A stretch of DNA of 38,749 nt from Clostridiales bacterium (GCA_016933835.1 JAFGAC010000219.1:1-38749), one strand, 5' to 3'; numbered from the stretch's first letter, positions 16,006 to 25,055 are shown. Numbers and translations: made by a program. Notes: a model not told the origin generated them from the sequence alone.

Positions 16006-16033
16006 GTGACAAAATTATCAAAGGGTGTATAAT
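16006..16033 (+). promoter_or_regulatory. Probable promoter of the UPF0316 gene
   Basis: GTGACA (16006-16011), 16 bases and TATAAT (16028-16033): five of six and six of six consensus bases. The gene starts 32 bases downstream behind GAGGTG. Confidence 0.6.
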
Positions 16034-16064
16034 TAATTGAATTCAAATTATGAGGTGTTGATGA

Positions 16065-16577
16065 ATGTTATTTTATTTTATTGTATTTTTTGCAAAAATA
16101 TTTGAAGTTTCAATTGGGACTGTCCGGGTTGTACTCATTACCAGGGGAGAAAGATTGATTGGCGCTATAATGGGCTTTTTTGAAGTTATGATATGGATTG
16201 TGATTGTTGGCAATGTTTTATCAGATATTTCATCAGATCCATTGAAAGCTGTTGCATATGCTGGTGGATTTGCAGTCGGTAATTATGTAGGTTCTTGGAT
16301 TGAAGAAAAGTTGGGGATTGGTACAGCTGAAGTTCAAGCGATTGTTTTGAAGGAACATGGAAAAGAATTGGCTGAAGCAATCAGACAAGAAGGATATGCA
16401 GTTACAATTGTCGAGGGGCAAGGGAAAAATTTTCCTAGAAATATACTTTCTATGTATATCAGTAGAAAAAAAATCAAACATGTCATTGGCATTATTCAAA
16501 AGAATCAATCAAATGCTGTAATAACTGTTTCTGAAGCAAAGCCTGTGTATGGTGGTTTTAAATTGTTGAGAAAGTAA
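16065..16577 (+). CDS. UPF0316 membrane protein (DUF5698 plus DUF2179)
   Basis: A 170-residue protein. Three hydrophobic helices fill residues 1-80, with the family block FFAKIFEVSIGTVRVVLITR near the N terminus and AYAGGFAVGNYVGSWIEEKL between membrane and soluble parts. Residues 95-170 form a DUF2179 domain (EGYAVTIVEGQGKNFPRNIL, IIQKNQSNAVITVSEAKPVYGG), a ferredoxin-like fold seen in other bacterial membrane proteins. The family is conserved in Bacillota but has no established function that I can state. It converges on the gene at 16606 across a shared terminator. Confidence 0.88.
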   Translation: MLFYFIVFFAKIFEVSIGTVRVVLITRGERLIGAIMGFFEVMIWIVIVGNVLSDISSDPLKAVAYAGGFAVGNYVGSWIEEKLGIGTAEVQAIVLKEHGKELAEAIRQEGYAVTIVEGQGKNFPRNILSMYISRKKIKHVIGIIQKNQSNAVITVSEAKPVYGGFKLLRK

Positions 16578-16616
16578 AAAATAAATCTGCTTGATTCAAG
16601 CAGATTTATTTTTTAC
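16574..16616. terminator. Perfect bidirectional terminator
   Basis: A 20-bp perfect inverted repeat (16574-16593 with 16597-16616) with only an ATT loop and T6 at each outer end. It includes the stop codons of both convergent genes. Confidence 0.92.
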
Positions 16617-17079
16617 CTGTGATAATGAAGATAAGTTCATCTAAAGGAATATCAGATGGAACGCTAAATGTTCCGGATCTTAATTTGCTTCCTAAACCTA
16701 GTGCTTCAACTCTTTCAATAAAAGAATTGACATTGGAAATTAACCCCTTTTCCAAAAGTAGATTGGCGATGTTATAGCCAGTTAAACCACTGTTGATTTC
16801 AAAAGCGACTTTAGTAGAAGGTTTAACTTCAATGGGAGTAACAGTAGTATCTGGGATTTCTGTAATTTCAATTTCTTCAGTTTCTGCAGGTTGATCTTCT
16901 TCAGGAATTTTAATCTGTTCCTGTACAGTAATCACAGAGTCGTCAATCGGATTGAAAATCTTGATTGTAAAGGCATCGGTAATTTTATAAGTAATCGAAA
17001 CTGCTATAACTGCTATAAGTACAAGTGAAACTAAAATATCACTAATATCATATAAATAGTCTTTGATTTTTTCCATCAT
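16606..17079 (-). CDS. Membrane-anchored protein with MltG/YceG-like accessory domain, no catalytic domain
   Basis: A 157-residue protein. One transmembrane helix lies near residues 13-32. A low-complexity linker rich in Glu, Pro, Ile and Thr spans about 45-95. Residues 95-157 (FEINSGLTGYNIANLLLEKG, LRSGTFSVPSDIPLDELIFI, ending TGKK) resemble the small LysM-like subdomain before the catalytic domain of the endolytic transglycosylase MltG. The transglycosylase domain with its catalytic Glu is absent. The natural stop lies in a strong terminator, so this looks like a true short protein, not a truncation. A role at the cell wall, such as peptidoglycan binding, is plausible. AAGGTGG precedes the start. 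Confidence 0.72.
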   Translation of the reverse strand: MMEKIKDYLYDISDILVSLVLIAVIAVSITYKITDAFTIKIFNPIDDSVITVQEQIKIPEEDQPAETEEIEITEIPDTTVTPIEVKPSTKVAFEINSGLTGYNIANLLLEKGLISNVNSFIERVEALGLGSKLRSGTFSVPSDIPLDELIFIITGKK

Positions 17080-17175
17080 TTGCGCATCACCACCTTCTTA
17101 TATAAGAATATCAAAATAAAATGATAAAGACAATTTATAAATATGATAAAATAAAATAAAAAGAGGTATAAAAAT

Positions 17176-18072
17176 ATGATTGAAATAAAAATAGGTTCTA
17201 ACGAAAAAGAGCAACGGGTTGATCGGTTTTTGATGAAATTGATGGTCAATGATTCGAGAAATAATATTTTTAAATATTTAAGAAAAAAAACTATTTCTGT
17301 AAATGGAAAAAAGGTGAATGAAAATTATTTTTTGCAAGAAAATGATGTTATAAAAATCTTTCTGCCTGAAGATGTATTCAATAAACTGACTGAAGTTAAA
17401 AAAAGCGAAATCATTGATAAATATCATTTAGAGATTGTTTTCGAAAATGAAGATATTTTGATTGTCAATAAACCAATTGGACTTCTGACTCATCCTGATC
17501 AAAATGAATTTAAAAAAACACTTTCTTCATATGTGAATGTTTATTTAAGTGATTATGCGTCCAGAACGTTTAAACCGGCATCGATTCAAAGACTTGATAA
17601 AAATACGAGTGGTCTAATTATTTTTGCTAAAAATTATGATACACTTAAAAAAATGAATGAATTGATGCGTGAAAGAAAAATTAGAAAATATTATAAAACG
17701 GTAGTTGAAGGTTCAATGGTTGGTAAAAGGGAAGTCAAGGGGTATATTGTTAAAGATGAACGAACAAATCGTTCAATTATTTTTGATAAACCTGTAGAAG
17801 GAAGCAAAAGTGTACATACAATTTTCAATGTTTTACAATCCAATGCTCAATATACTCTTTTAGAGGTTGAACTGTTGACAGGCAGATCGCATCAAATTAG
17901 AGCATCCCTAGAAGCTATAGGGCACCCTATTGTTGGTGATGGGAAGTATGGAGGAAAATCTGTCAAAGGGGTTGAACGTTATTTGCTTCATGCTTATAAA
18001 GTTGAATTCAACGGACAAGAATACAGTAAGGATTCTGAGGAGATACAGGAATTTATCAAAAAGGAGTTTTAG
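17176..18072 (+). CDS. RluA-family 23S rRNA/tRNA pseudouridine synthase
   Basis: A 298-residue protein. An S4 RNA-binding domain occupies residues 1-65 (QRVDRFLMKLM, ISVNGKKVNENYFLQENDVI). The RluA catalytic domain follows: ILIVNKPIGLLTHPDQ, then RLDKNTSGLIIFAKN with catalytic D141, and LLTGRSHQIRASLEAIGHPI. It isomerises uridines in rRNA or tRNA; closest in layout to RluC/RluD, but the exact target cannot be told. AAGAGGT precedes ATG. It leads a long same-strand block, and the next gene begins two bases after its stop. Confidence 0.92.
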   Translation: MIEIKIGSNEKEQRVDRFLMKLMVNDSRNNIFKYLRKKTISVNGKKVNENYFLQENDVIKIFLPEDVFNKLTEVKKSEIIDKYHLEIVFENEDILIVNKPIGLLTHPDQNEFKKTLSSYVNVYLSDYASRTFKPASIQRLDKNTSGLIIFAKNYDTLKKMNELMRERKIRKYYKTVVEGSMVGKREVKGYIVKDERTNRSIIFDKPVEGSKSVHTIFNVLQSNAQYTLLEVELLTGRSHQIRASLEAIGHPIVGDGKYGGKSVKGVERYLLHAYKVEFNGQEYSKDSEEIQEFIKKEF

Positions 18073-18074
18073 AC

Positions 18075-18872
18075 ATGGCTCAATCATGTAATGTCATTCA
18101 TAAGTTAATAGAAAGATATGATTATGGTGGAGCCTATGATATTATGCTTGAAAATGGTCTTGAGGAAACTGACGCTGGTAAAATTATCAATTCTTGTCGA
18201 TATGCCATCAATTTTGACTTTAAAACGGCCAAATATAATTTGTCTGAACTCAATGAAACTTTATTGAATAGCGAAATTATTGTAGCTACAAAAAAAAATC
18301 TTGATGAATTGATAAAAGGAAATCCGGATGCTATTTTTTCTGAATTGATGGAAAATATAAAAATTCAAATTGTAAATGAAGAATTTATTGATTTTTTGGG
18401 AAGAGTCTATCGATTCAAAGAAGCTATTTACAAATTCATTTTTATCAGTTCCTTAGGGGACAAGAAAAAATTTTCTTTTTTAACAGATGTGGTACTCAAA
18501 AAAAACATACTAAGAATTCTTAAAAAGAAATTTAATATATATAGTGGGAGCACAATATATGGAATTTCAAATTACATAAATAAGTATCAGAAAAATGAAT
18601 TCAAGTACATTAAAGTTGATAAAATATTGAATGCGGATAAAATGAATGAAATCATAGAATTGCGGCATAATTCAATTATTGGACATGGATTTTCAGGAGT
18701 TTCTGTAGATGATATATATAGAGCGTATGGTAATCCCTACAATGTTCTTGATGATTTTGAAGACTGCATGAATATTTTAGATATTAAAATATTTAAATAT
18801 AAATATGGTCAGCTCAATGAAGTGCTTTATCATTTAACTTGTGATTTGAAAGAGAAGAATGAAGATGAATAA
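18075..18872 (+). CDS. Probable stand-alone HEPN-domain protein (Csm6/Csx1-like C-terminal half, no CARF)
   Basis: A 265-residue, mostly helical soluble protein that I do not recognise as a named family. The N-terminal helix pair (LIERYDYGGAYDIMLENG, YAINFDFKTAKYNLSEL) and the motif ELRHNSIIGHGF resemble the HEPN domains of type III CRISPR ancillary RNases. R197-x6-H204 fits the R-x4-6-H active site, and the xxNSIIxHG context is typical. No CARF/Rossmann sensor precedes it, and no CRISPR array or cas gene is in the window. AAAGGAG precedes ATG two bases after rluA. Its stop overlaps the signal peptidase start by 14 bases. A role in RNA cleavage is inferred from the motif. It might instead be a catalytically inactive RNA-binding protein. 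Confidence 0.55.
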   Translation: MAQSCNVIHKLIERYDYGGAYDIMLENGLEETDAGKIINSCRYAINFDFKTAKYNLSELNETLLNSEIIVATKKNLDELIKGNPDAIFSELMENIKIQIVNEEFIDFLGRVYRFKEAIYKFIFISSLGDKKKFSFLTDVVLKKNILRILKKKFNIYSGSTIYGISNYINKYQKNEFKYIKVDKILNADKMNEIIELRHNSIIGHGFSGVSVDDIYRAYGNPYNVLDDFEDCMNILDIKIFKYKYGQLNEVLYHLTCDLKEKNEDE

Positions 18873-19329
18873 AAAAATCGTGTTTATTGTTTTAGAAATA
18901 CTGTTCATATTATTGCTGTTGTTTTTTTGGGGAATCACTTATATTCAAGGTGATTCAATGGAACCTGAACTTTCATCAGGAGATTGGGTTCTATATTTAA
19001 AAAATACAGAGTACGCGAATGGAGATGTCGTTATTTTTAATGTGCAAGCATTAGATAAATGGTTGATAAAAAGAGTAGTAGCGGAAACTGGGGATGAAAT
19101 TAGAATAATTGACAATGAGTTATGGATAGGAAATTCTAATTATGGCAATTCCTATATGAGCGATAGTTATATTCTTGATTTAAATGAATACTTTGTTATT
19201 GGAGACAATATTGAAAATAGTGAGGACTCGAGAAGTGAGAGAATTGGAATAATAAATAAAAATAATATTGCCGGAAAGGCTGTTTTTCGGATATTTCCTT
19301 TTAAAAAATTTGGGAAGTTAGGAGAATGA
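18859..19329 (+). CDS. lepB: Signal peptidase I
   Basis: A 156-residue S26 peptidase, short as in Gram-positive forms. One N-terminal transmembrane helix (about 7-26) is followed by box B QGDSMEPELSSGDWVL with the nucleophile S33. Box D is in LDKWLIKRVVAETGD with the general base K71, and box E is VIGDNIENSEDSRS. It removes signal peptides from secreted proteins on the outer face of the membrane. Start at ATG 18859 (or 18865), overlapping the end of the HEPN-like gene. The stop overlaps the next gene, so expression is probably coupled across the block. Confidence 0.93.
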   Translation: MKMNKKIVFIVLEILFILLLLFFWGITYIQGDSMEPELSSGDWVLYLKNTEYANGDVVIFNVQALDKWLIKRVVAETGDEIRIIDNELWIGNSNYGNSYMSDSYILDLNEYFVIGDNIENSEDSRSERIGIINKNNIAGKAVFRIFPFKKFGKLGE

Positions 19330-19331
19330 TA

Positions 19332-20978
19332 ATGATTAGTTTAACAGTTGATGGGGTCAATAAAGAATATCCACAGGGCACAACTTATGAAATAATTGCA
19401 CAAGAATTTCAAACTGCAGACAGACCACTTATTGCAGCGGTAAAGGAAAATAATAAATTAAGACAACTTATGGTGCCGATTAAAGATAAAGCAAATGTGG
19501 AATTGATAGATTTGAGTATGAATGACGGAATGAGAATATATCAAAGAAGTTTATCTTTTGTTTTTATTCGTGCAGTCATGGAGTTGTTTGAAGAAACTAA
19601 TGTTATTGTAAAACACTCACTGAGTCAGGGATTATATTGTGAATTTCTAGGTAAACATCGTTTAATCAACAGAGATTTATCCTTGATCAGTCAAAAGATG
19701 ACTGCAATAATTGAGAGCAATGAACTCTTTGTTGAAGGATTGATTAGTGTATCTGAAGCTATTGAGATTTTTGAGAGATACCAGATGAACTCGAAATTGA
19801 ATTTATTGAAATATAGAGAAAAAGACACATTGAAAATATACACTTTAGGATGGTTAAAAGATTATTTCTATGGTTATATGTTGCCGAGTACTGGATATCT
19901 AAAAGAATTCGATTTGGTTTATTATAAACCGGGAGTGATATTGAGACATCCAGTTGAAAACTCACCTTATTCTGTACCTAAATTCAATGAGCATAAAAAA
20001 CTATTTGAAATTCATTCCGAAGCAGAAAAATGGGGAGAAATTTTAAACGTTGGATATGTTGCGAATTTGAATTGTAAAATAGAAAATGGGTTAGCAGATG
20101 AGTTTATTAAAATTTCTGAAGCCTTGCATGAAAAGAAGATCGCGATGATTGCGGATATGATCACTAATCAAAAAAAACGAGTTATATTGATTGCCGGACC
20201 ATCTTCTTCAGGTAAAACAACTTTTGCAAATCGTTTAAAGATACAGCTTCGTGCGAATGGTCTAAGACCAGTCAATTTGTCAACCGATGATTATTTTGTA
20301 GAAAGAGAAAGGACACCTCTTGATGAAAAAGGGAATTATGATTTTGATTCAATTGAAGCTTTAGATATTGAATCATTCAATAAGGATTTAAAAGATATTT
20401 TAGACGGTGAAAAAGTAGATTTACCAACTTTCAATTTTCAAACAGGTCATCGTGAATTCAATGGGAAAGTGATACAGATAGATGAGGATCAAATTGTTAT
20501 TATTGAAGGAATACATGGCCTAAATGAAAAATTGACGGGTGATTTGCTTAAAAAAGATAAATTCAAAATTTACATCAGTGCTTTGACTCAACTTAATATT
20601 GATTCACATAATAGAATACCAACCACGGATATTCGAATCATTAGAAGAATTGTCAGGGATAATAATTTCAGAGGACATTCTGCCTTAAAAACACTTCAAA
20701 TGTGGAAATCTGTGAGAAAAGGTGAGGAGAAAAACATTTTCCCTTATCAAGAAGATGCAGATGTAATGTTCAATTCAGCACTTGTCTATGAAATGGCAAT
20801 TCTAAAAAAACATGCTGTTCCTCTCTTGGAAGATATTACGCAGGATAATACTGAGTACTCAGAAGCTAGAAGATTACTTAAATTTTTGAGCTATTTTGTA
20901 AGTATTGATAATGATGAGTTAGTGCCGAGAACATCAATTCTCAAGGAGTTTATCGGTGGAAGCAGCTTTGATGTATAA
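19332..20978 (+). CDS. TGS-domain nucleoside (uridine) kinase-like protein
   Basis: A 548-residue protein. Residues 1-60 form a TGS domain (LTVDGVNKEYPQGTTYEIIA) and about 60-230 a region like the second additional domain of threonyl-tRNA synthetase. From about 275 a uridine-kinase/phosphoribulokinase P-loop domain follows (LIAGPSSSGKTTFANRL, STDDYFVERERTPLDE, IIEGIHGLNE, IRIIRRIVRDNNFRGHSA). This TGS-kinase architecture is common in Clostridia and usually annotated nucleoside kinase; its true substrate is not settled to my knowledge. Start at ATG 19332, seven bases after GGAG, rather than 19326. It overlaps the lepB end region. Confidence 0.9.
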   Translation: MISLTVDGVNKEYPQGTTYEIIAQEFQTADRPLIAAVKENNKLRQLMVPIKDKANVELIDLSMNDGMRIYQRSLSFVFIRAVMELFEETNVIVKHSLSQGLYCEFLGKHRLINRDLSLISQKMTAIIESNELFVEGLISVSEAIEIFERYQMNSKLNLLKYREKDTLKIYTLGWLKDYFYGYMLPSTGYLKEFDLVYYKPGVILRHPVENSPYSVPKFNEHKKLFEIHSEAEKWGEILNVGYVANLNCKIENGLADEFIKISEALHEKKIAMIADMITNQKKRVILIAGPSSSGKTTFANRLKIQLRANGLRPVNLSTDDYFVERERTPLDEKGNYDFDSIEALDIESFNKDLKDILDGEKVDLPTFNFQTGHREFNGKVIQIDEDQIVIIEGIHGLNEKLTGDLLKKDKFKIYISALTQLNIDSHNRIPTTDIRIIRRIVRDNNFRGHSALKTLQMWKSVRKGEEKNIFPYQEDADVMFNSALVYEMAILKKHAVPLLEDITQDNTEYSEARRLLKFLSYFVSIDNDELVPRTSILKEFIGGSSFDV

Positions 20979-21044
20979 AAAAAATTATATGTAAAAGAAG
21001 GGTTCAACATTGTGATATAGAATATTGAATTAGGGGTGACTTGG

Positions 21045-22679
21045 ATGATAGAAAAGAAAAAAGCAAATCTTAATTTGTTTGTTTTTGTCATATTTATATC
21101 AATATTATTTCAATATTTTGCATATAATTCCAAAACGTTGGAAGCCTACTTTTTTGAACAGTTCAATTTGAAGCAATTGGATTTTTTAATAAAAATAGGA
21201 GGCGTTATATTAAGTTTATTGATACTTAATACTAGCTACTATTCACTTTTTACACATAAAAGAAAACGTATGTTGTATTTTGTAGTCATCTTTGAAGGAT
21301 TTGCCATAGTTGAAATATTGAAAAATATTTTCTACAATCCCTTATTTGTTAATTATTCAAAAGTAACCTTTGGGTTGTTTGATGTGTATTATAATTTAAT
21401 GTTTACTTTTCTTACTGTTTTGATTGCTTATGCTAGCATAATTGAGCTTGACGAAAAGATAAATGATCCGAACTTTAAAATTTATTTATTGACCCCTTTT
21501 TTAGAAGTCATCTTAATGATTGTCATTTTATATTCTGTCATGGCAAATTACTATTTGCTGGCAAATCAAATTTTAATTGAAAACACTTTAAATATTATTC
21601 AATTAATCAGTTTATCAATTGCAATTACTATGTACTTAAAAACATATTTCAATAATTTAAACAAATACGCACGCAATTTTGCAATAGGATTGACTTTGAT
21701 TTTATTGACACATATTTTTAATTTTGTGATATCGATAAATGATTATCAACTTTTAATAGGATCAATTCTTTTTGTTTCAGGGCTTCTGATATTAAATCAT
21801 TCAACATTCAGGTATAATATCGGAATTCCATATACTCAATTAAAAAATGCACAGAGGCAAATTAATCTATATGCGGAAAATCTGGAAAAAATAGTTGAAA
21901 AAAGAACAAATGAAGTATCTGCTATAAATCAAAAATTAGTAAGTGAAATTGAAAATGCAAAAAGAATACAACAAAGTCTGCTTCCGCCAAAAAGATTTGA
22001 ATTTAAAGGTACATTATTTGTTTCGGATTATTTTCCATGCGAGAGGTTATCAGGAGATTTTTATGATATATATCCGATTGATGAAGAGAATATAGGAATG
22101 TATGTATTGGATGTTTCAGGGCATGGTATTTCTGCGGCACTGATGACGATGTTTTGCAATAATTATGTCAAATCTACGGAACGTCTGATTAAAAGATACA
22201 GAGGATTAAAACCACATAGAAATATTCAACATTTTTATGATGAATTCAATAAAATGAATTTTCCTGATGAGATGCACATGGTATTATTATTTGCAACTTT
22301 CAATGTAAATTCAAAAGTAATGAAATATTCCAATGGTGGGTTGAATAATTTTCCGATTGTTTTGAGACATTCAGGGGAAATAGAGTACCTAAATGATAAT
22401 ATAGGGTTTCCTATTTGTAAAATGAGCGACATTTATATTCCCGAGTACAGCAGTTCGGAAGTTCAATTGTATGAAGGCGATCGTGTGATGTTTTTTACTG
22501 ATGGTTTGATAGATGAAAAGAAAAACCAAATTATGACTGAACAAGAGTTAATTGAAACATTGAAAGAATATCAAGGGCAAACAATTGATTTGTTCAATAA
22601 TTATCTGCTTGATAAAATAAGACATTCAGAGATAGTTTTAGAAGATGATATCACATATTTCATTATGGAGATTAATTGA
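21045..22679 (+). CDS. Membrane PP2C/SpoIIE-type serine phosphatase (RsbU-like)
   Basis: A 544-residue protein. Residues 1-255 contain about eight hydrophobic helices, a membrane sensor of the MASE type with no recognised ligand. A coiled coil (about 270-310, ENLEKIVEKRTNEVSAINQK) leads into a SpoIIE/PP2C domain: RIQQSLLPPKRF, RLSGDFYDIYPIDEEN, LDVSGHGISAALMTMF, YSNGGLNNFP and VMFFTDGLIDE. The Asp residues in GDFYD, DVSGHG and FTDG bind the catalytic metals. Such proteins dephosphorylate anti-anti-sigma factors. No anti-sigma kinase or STAS gene is near. AGGGGTG precedes ATG 21045; GTG 21036 is an alternative start. Confidence 0.88.
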   Translation: MIEKKKANLNLFVFVIFISILFQYFAYNSKTLEAYFFEQFNLKQLDFLIKIGGVILSLLILNTSYYSLFTHKRKRMLYFVVIFEGFAIVEILKNIFYNPLFVNYSKVTFGLFDVYYNLMFTFLTVLIAYASIIELDEKINDPNFKIYLLTPFLEVILMIVILYSVMANYYLLANQILIENTLNIIQLISLSIAITMYLKTYFNNLNKYARNFAIGLTLILLTHIFNFVISINDYQLLIGSILFVSGLLILNHSTFRYNIGIPYTQLKNAQRQINLYAENLEKIVEKRTNEVSAINQKLVSEIENAKRIQQSLLPPKRFEFKGTLFVSDYFPCERLSGDFYDIYPIDEENIGMYVLDVSGHGISAALMTMFCNNYVKSTERLIKRYRGLKPHRNIQHFYDEFNKMNFPDEMHMVLLFATFNVNSKVMKYSNGGLNNFPIVLRHSGEIEYLNDNIGFPICKMSDIYIPEYSSSEVQLYEGDRVMFFTDGLIDEKKNQIMTEQELIETLKEYQGQTIDLFNNYLLDKIRHSEIVLEDDITYFIMEIN

Positions 22680-22696
22680 AAGGAGATTTAAATTGT

Positions 22697-23260
22697 ATGA
22701 AAGATTTAATGATTTTAAGGGATTTAGAACAGATAAAAGCAATTTCTCAAGAGTATAGAATCACAATACTTGAAGCTTTCAATTATGAACCTGCTACTGC
22801 AAAAATTATATCGGAAAAATTAGGAGAACCTCACGCTAAAATAAATTATCATATAAAAACACTAGTGAGAGTGGGTATTTTGGAATTGGTTGAGGAGCAA
22901 GTGAAACTTGGAATTGTCGAAAAGTATTATTGTCCTGTAGCGAAAGATTATATCGTTGATAGCAGCTCATTGACTAGCAGTGAAAAGTCAGTCAAAACTA
23001 TAGAAAAAGTGAGCATTGCATTTTTTGAACATATAGCAAAAGATTTTTACAATAATGTGGAAGTTGGTGGCAATAATCCTCCTAAAAAAATAAATCATCT
23101 GCAAGATATTTATTTGACTCCATTAGAAGCAGAAGAACTAAACAATAGAATCAATTCAACTATACAAGAGTTTTTACTTGACAAGCATAATCCTAGAAAA
23201 GATGCTGATAAATATTCTGTTTCCACACTATTGATACCTATCATACCTATTAAAAAATAA
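22697..23260 (+). CDS. ArsR-like winged-helix transcriptional regulator
   Basis: A 187-residue protein. Residues 5-75 are a winged helix of the HTH_20/ArsR type (ISQEYRITILEAFNYEPATA, ISEKLGEPHAKINYHIKTLV, VGILELVEEQVKLGIVEKYY). Residues 85-187 are helical, with no thiol cluster, and might form a ligand or dimer domain. AAAGGAG overlaps the stop of the phosphatase gene and the ATG at 22697 follows about 11 bases later; an in-frame TTG at 22676 is unlikely. Co-transcription with the phosphatase is likely from the spacing. Target genes are not known. Confidence 0.82.
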   Translation: MKDLMILRDLEQIKAISQEYRITILEAFNYEPATAKIISEKLGEPHAKINYHIKTLVRVGILELVEEQVKLGIVEKYYCPVAKDYIVDSSSLTSSEKSVKTIEKVSIAFFEHIAKDFYNNVEVGGNNPPKKINHLQDIYLTPLEAEELNNRINSTIQEFLLDKHNPRKDADKYSVSTLLIPIIPIKK

Positions 23261-23284
23261 AAAGCCTCTAAGGAGGTCTTTTTT
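23259..23284 (+). terminator. Rho-independent terminator after HTH regulator
   Basis: AAAAAGCCTC pairs with GAGG-(T bulge)-CTTTTT around TAAG. The next gene starts 16 bases further, so some read-through to nfo is possible. Confidence 0.75.
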
Positions 23285-23299
23285 CTGAGGAGGTTTATC

Positions 23300-24130
23300 A
23301 TGATAATAGGACCACATATTTCGATAGCAAAAAGTTACACTGATGCTGTGAAAAACGCTATCTCCATCAAAGCGAATACTTTTCAATTTTTCACAAGAAA
23401 TCCAAGAGGTGGAAAAGCGAAGGAATTAGATTTAAAAGATATTGAGACAGCAAGCAAATTGATGAAGGAAAACAACTTTGGACCATTGCTCGCACATGCA
23501 CCATACACAATGAACTTAGCATCTGAAAATGTAAATGTTGCCACATTTGCAAAAATTGCTTTTGCTGATGATCTGGATCGATTAGAAAAATTACCTTGCA
23601 GTTTATATAATTTTCATCCAGGATCACACGTAGGATTAGGTGTGGATGAAGGAATTAAGAGAATTATCGATGCAATAAATGAGGTGCTTACAGGAAAAGA
23701 GACAACAACAATATTGCTTGAGACAATGTCAGGCAAAGGATCAGAAATTGGTAGAACCTTTGAAGAATTAGAACAAATTATTGAAGGGATAAATTTTAAT
23801 GAAAAAATAGGTGTTTGCCTAGATACTTGTCATGTATATTCAGCGGGTTATGACATTGTAAATAATCTCGATGAAGTAGTCAATGAATTTGATCGTATTA
23901 TAGGTTTGGATAGATTAAAAGCAATTCATTTGAATGACAGTAAAACGCCTTTTAACTCGAACAAAGACCGCCATGAAAAAATTGGTGATGGAACAATTGG
24001 GCTTGAAACTATCGTTAAAATAATTAATCATCCAAAATTATCGCATCTTCCATTTTTTCTAGAGACACCAAATGAAAATGATGGGTATAAGAAAGAAATC
24101 GAAATATTGAAGGAAAAGAAAAATGAATAA
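23300..24130 (+). CDS. nfo: Endonuclease IV (AP endonuclease)
   Basis: A 276-residue TIM-barrel AP endonuclease. Metal-ligand motifs appear in order: [82 protein letters not shown] and FFLETPN. The His, Glu and Asp residues of the three-zinc site are all present. It cuts 5' to abasic sites in base-excision repair. Start ATG 23300 behind GAGGAGG. The last 8 bases overlap the queG start. Confidence 0.95.
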   Translation: MIIGPHISIAKSYTDAVKNAISIKANTFQFFTRNPRGGKAKELDLKDIETASKLMKENNFGPLLAHAPYTMNLASENVNVATFAKIAFADDLDRLEKLPCSLYNFHPGSHVGLGVDEGIKRIIDAINEVLTGKETTTILLETMSGKGSEIGRTFEELEQIIEGINFNEKIGVCLDTCHVYSAGYDIVNNLDEVVNEFDRIIGLDRLKAIHLNDSKTPFNSNKDRHEKIGDGTIGLETIVKIINHPKLSHLPFFLETPNENDGYKKEIEILKEKKNE

Positions 24131-24989
24131 CAAAGAAAAGATTATTGATTATTCATTATCGCTAGGTTTTCATCAAATAGGATTCGGAAAAGTAGTTAAG
24201 TTTGAAAATTTAAAAAAAATATATGAAAAAAGAATTTTTTTAGAATTTGAAAATCCAAACATTGAAAAGCATATTAACCCTGAAGAACATTTTATTGATG
24301 GAAAAACATTCATAACAGTTGCTTTAAGCTATGATTTAGATAAGAAAATCAAATTAGATGAAAATCAAGTGAAAGTTGCATCCTCGATGAATCCAGATTA
24401 TCATATTGTGATGAGGGAAAAATTAAATCAGTTGCTTTTATTTACTTGTGAATTGCTTAAATGCAATGGAAAAACTTTTGTAGATACTGAAGGGCTCAAT
24501 GACAGAGAAGTGGCCTTTACAAGTGGCATCGGTTTTTATGGTAAAAGCAGTCATATCATATCACCTTATTTAGGAAGCAATTTCAATATTGGATACCTCA
24601 TTGTTGACAAGAGTCTGGAAGCGAGTATCCTTATCAACAATGATTGCAAGGATTGCAATATTTGCGTCGATGCATGCCCTACGGGAGCAATTTTAGGAGA
24701 TTATAGAGTGGAAGCTCATAAATGCCTATCTTATCTTACTCAGAAAAAGCATATCTCATATAATGAAAGTGCTATGATAAGAGACACTGTATATGGCTGT
24801 GATATCTGTCAAAGAGTATGTCCTTATAATCATGTTGCAGGAAATGGAAGTGAAAACATTTTTAAAATTGACGATATGTTGAAATTAAGCAATAAAAAAT
24901 TTAAAGAAATGTTTAGAGAAAGAGATTTTAGCTGGCGAGGATATAGTATCATTAAAAGAAATATTCAATTAAATATAAAAAATAGGTAA
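24123..24989 (+). CDS. queG: Epoxyqueuosine reductase QueG, short form
   Basis: A 288-residue protein with the QueG architecture. An N-terminal cobalamin-binding part contains [42 protein letters not shown] and [13 protein letters not shown]. It is followed by a double 4Fe-4S domain ([28 protein letters not shown]). It reduces epoxyqueuosine to queuosine in tRNA. Proteobacterial and Bacillus QueG are about 380 residues because of C-terminal HEAT-like repeats for tRNA binding. This one stops soon after the second cluster, a truncated architecture seen in annotations of other anaerobes. The start overlaps nfo. Confidence 0.88.
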   Translation: MNNKEKIIDYSLSLGFHQIGFGKVVKFENLKKIYEKRIFLEFENPNIEKHINPEEHFIDGKTFITVALSYDLDKKIKLDENQVKVASSMNPDYHIVMREKLNQLLLFTCELLKCNGKTFVDTEGLNDREVAFTSGIGFYGKSSHIISPYLGSNFNIGYLIVDKSLEASILINNDCKDCNICVDACPTGAILGDYRVEAHKCLSYLTQKKHISYNESAMIRDTVYGCDICQRVCPYNHVAGNGSENIFKIDDMLKLSNKKFKEMFRERDFSWRGYSIIKRNIQLNIKNR

Positions 24990-25055
24990 AGAATATTTAA
25001 AATTTTTTTTTGTAGTGTATACTATTGATGGAATTATATTTTAAGGAGGAATATT

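Noticed and set aside
16606-17079. Pseudogene of mltG
   Set aside because: The ORF is intact, with a normal start, ribosome site and terminator, and no remnant of the catalytic domain lies downstream.
18075-18872. Type III CRISPR locus around the HEPN-like gene
   Set aside because: No repeat-spacer array, cas10 or csm/cmr-like gene is seen anywhere in the window; the neighbours are housekeeping genes.
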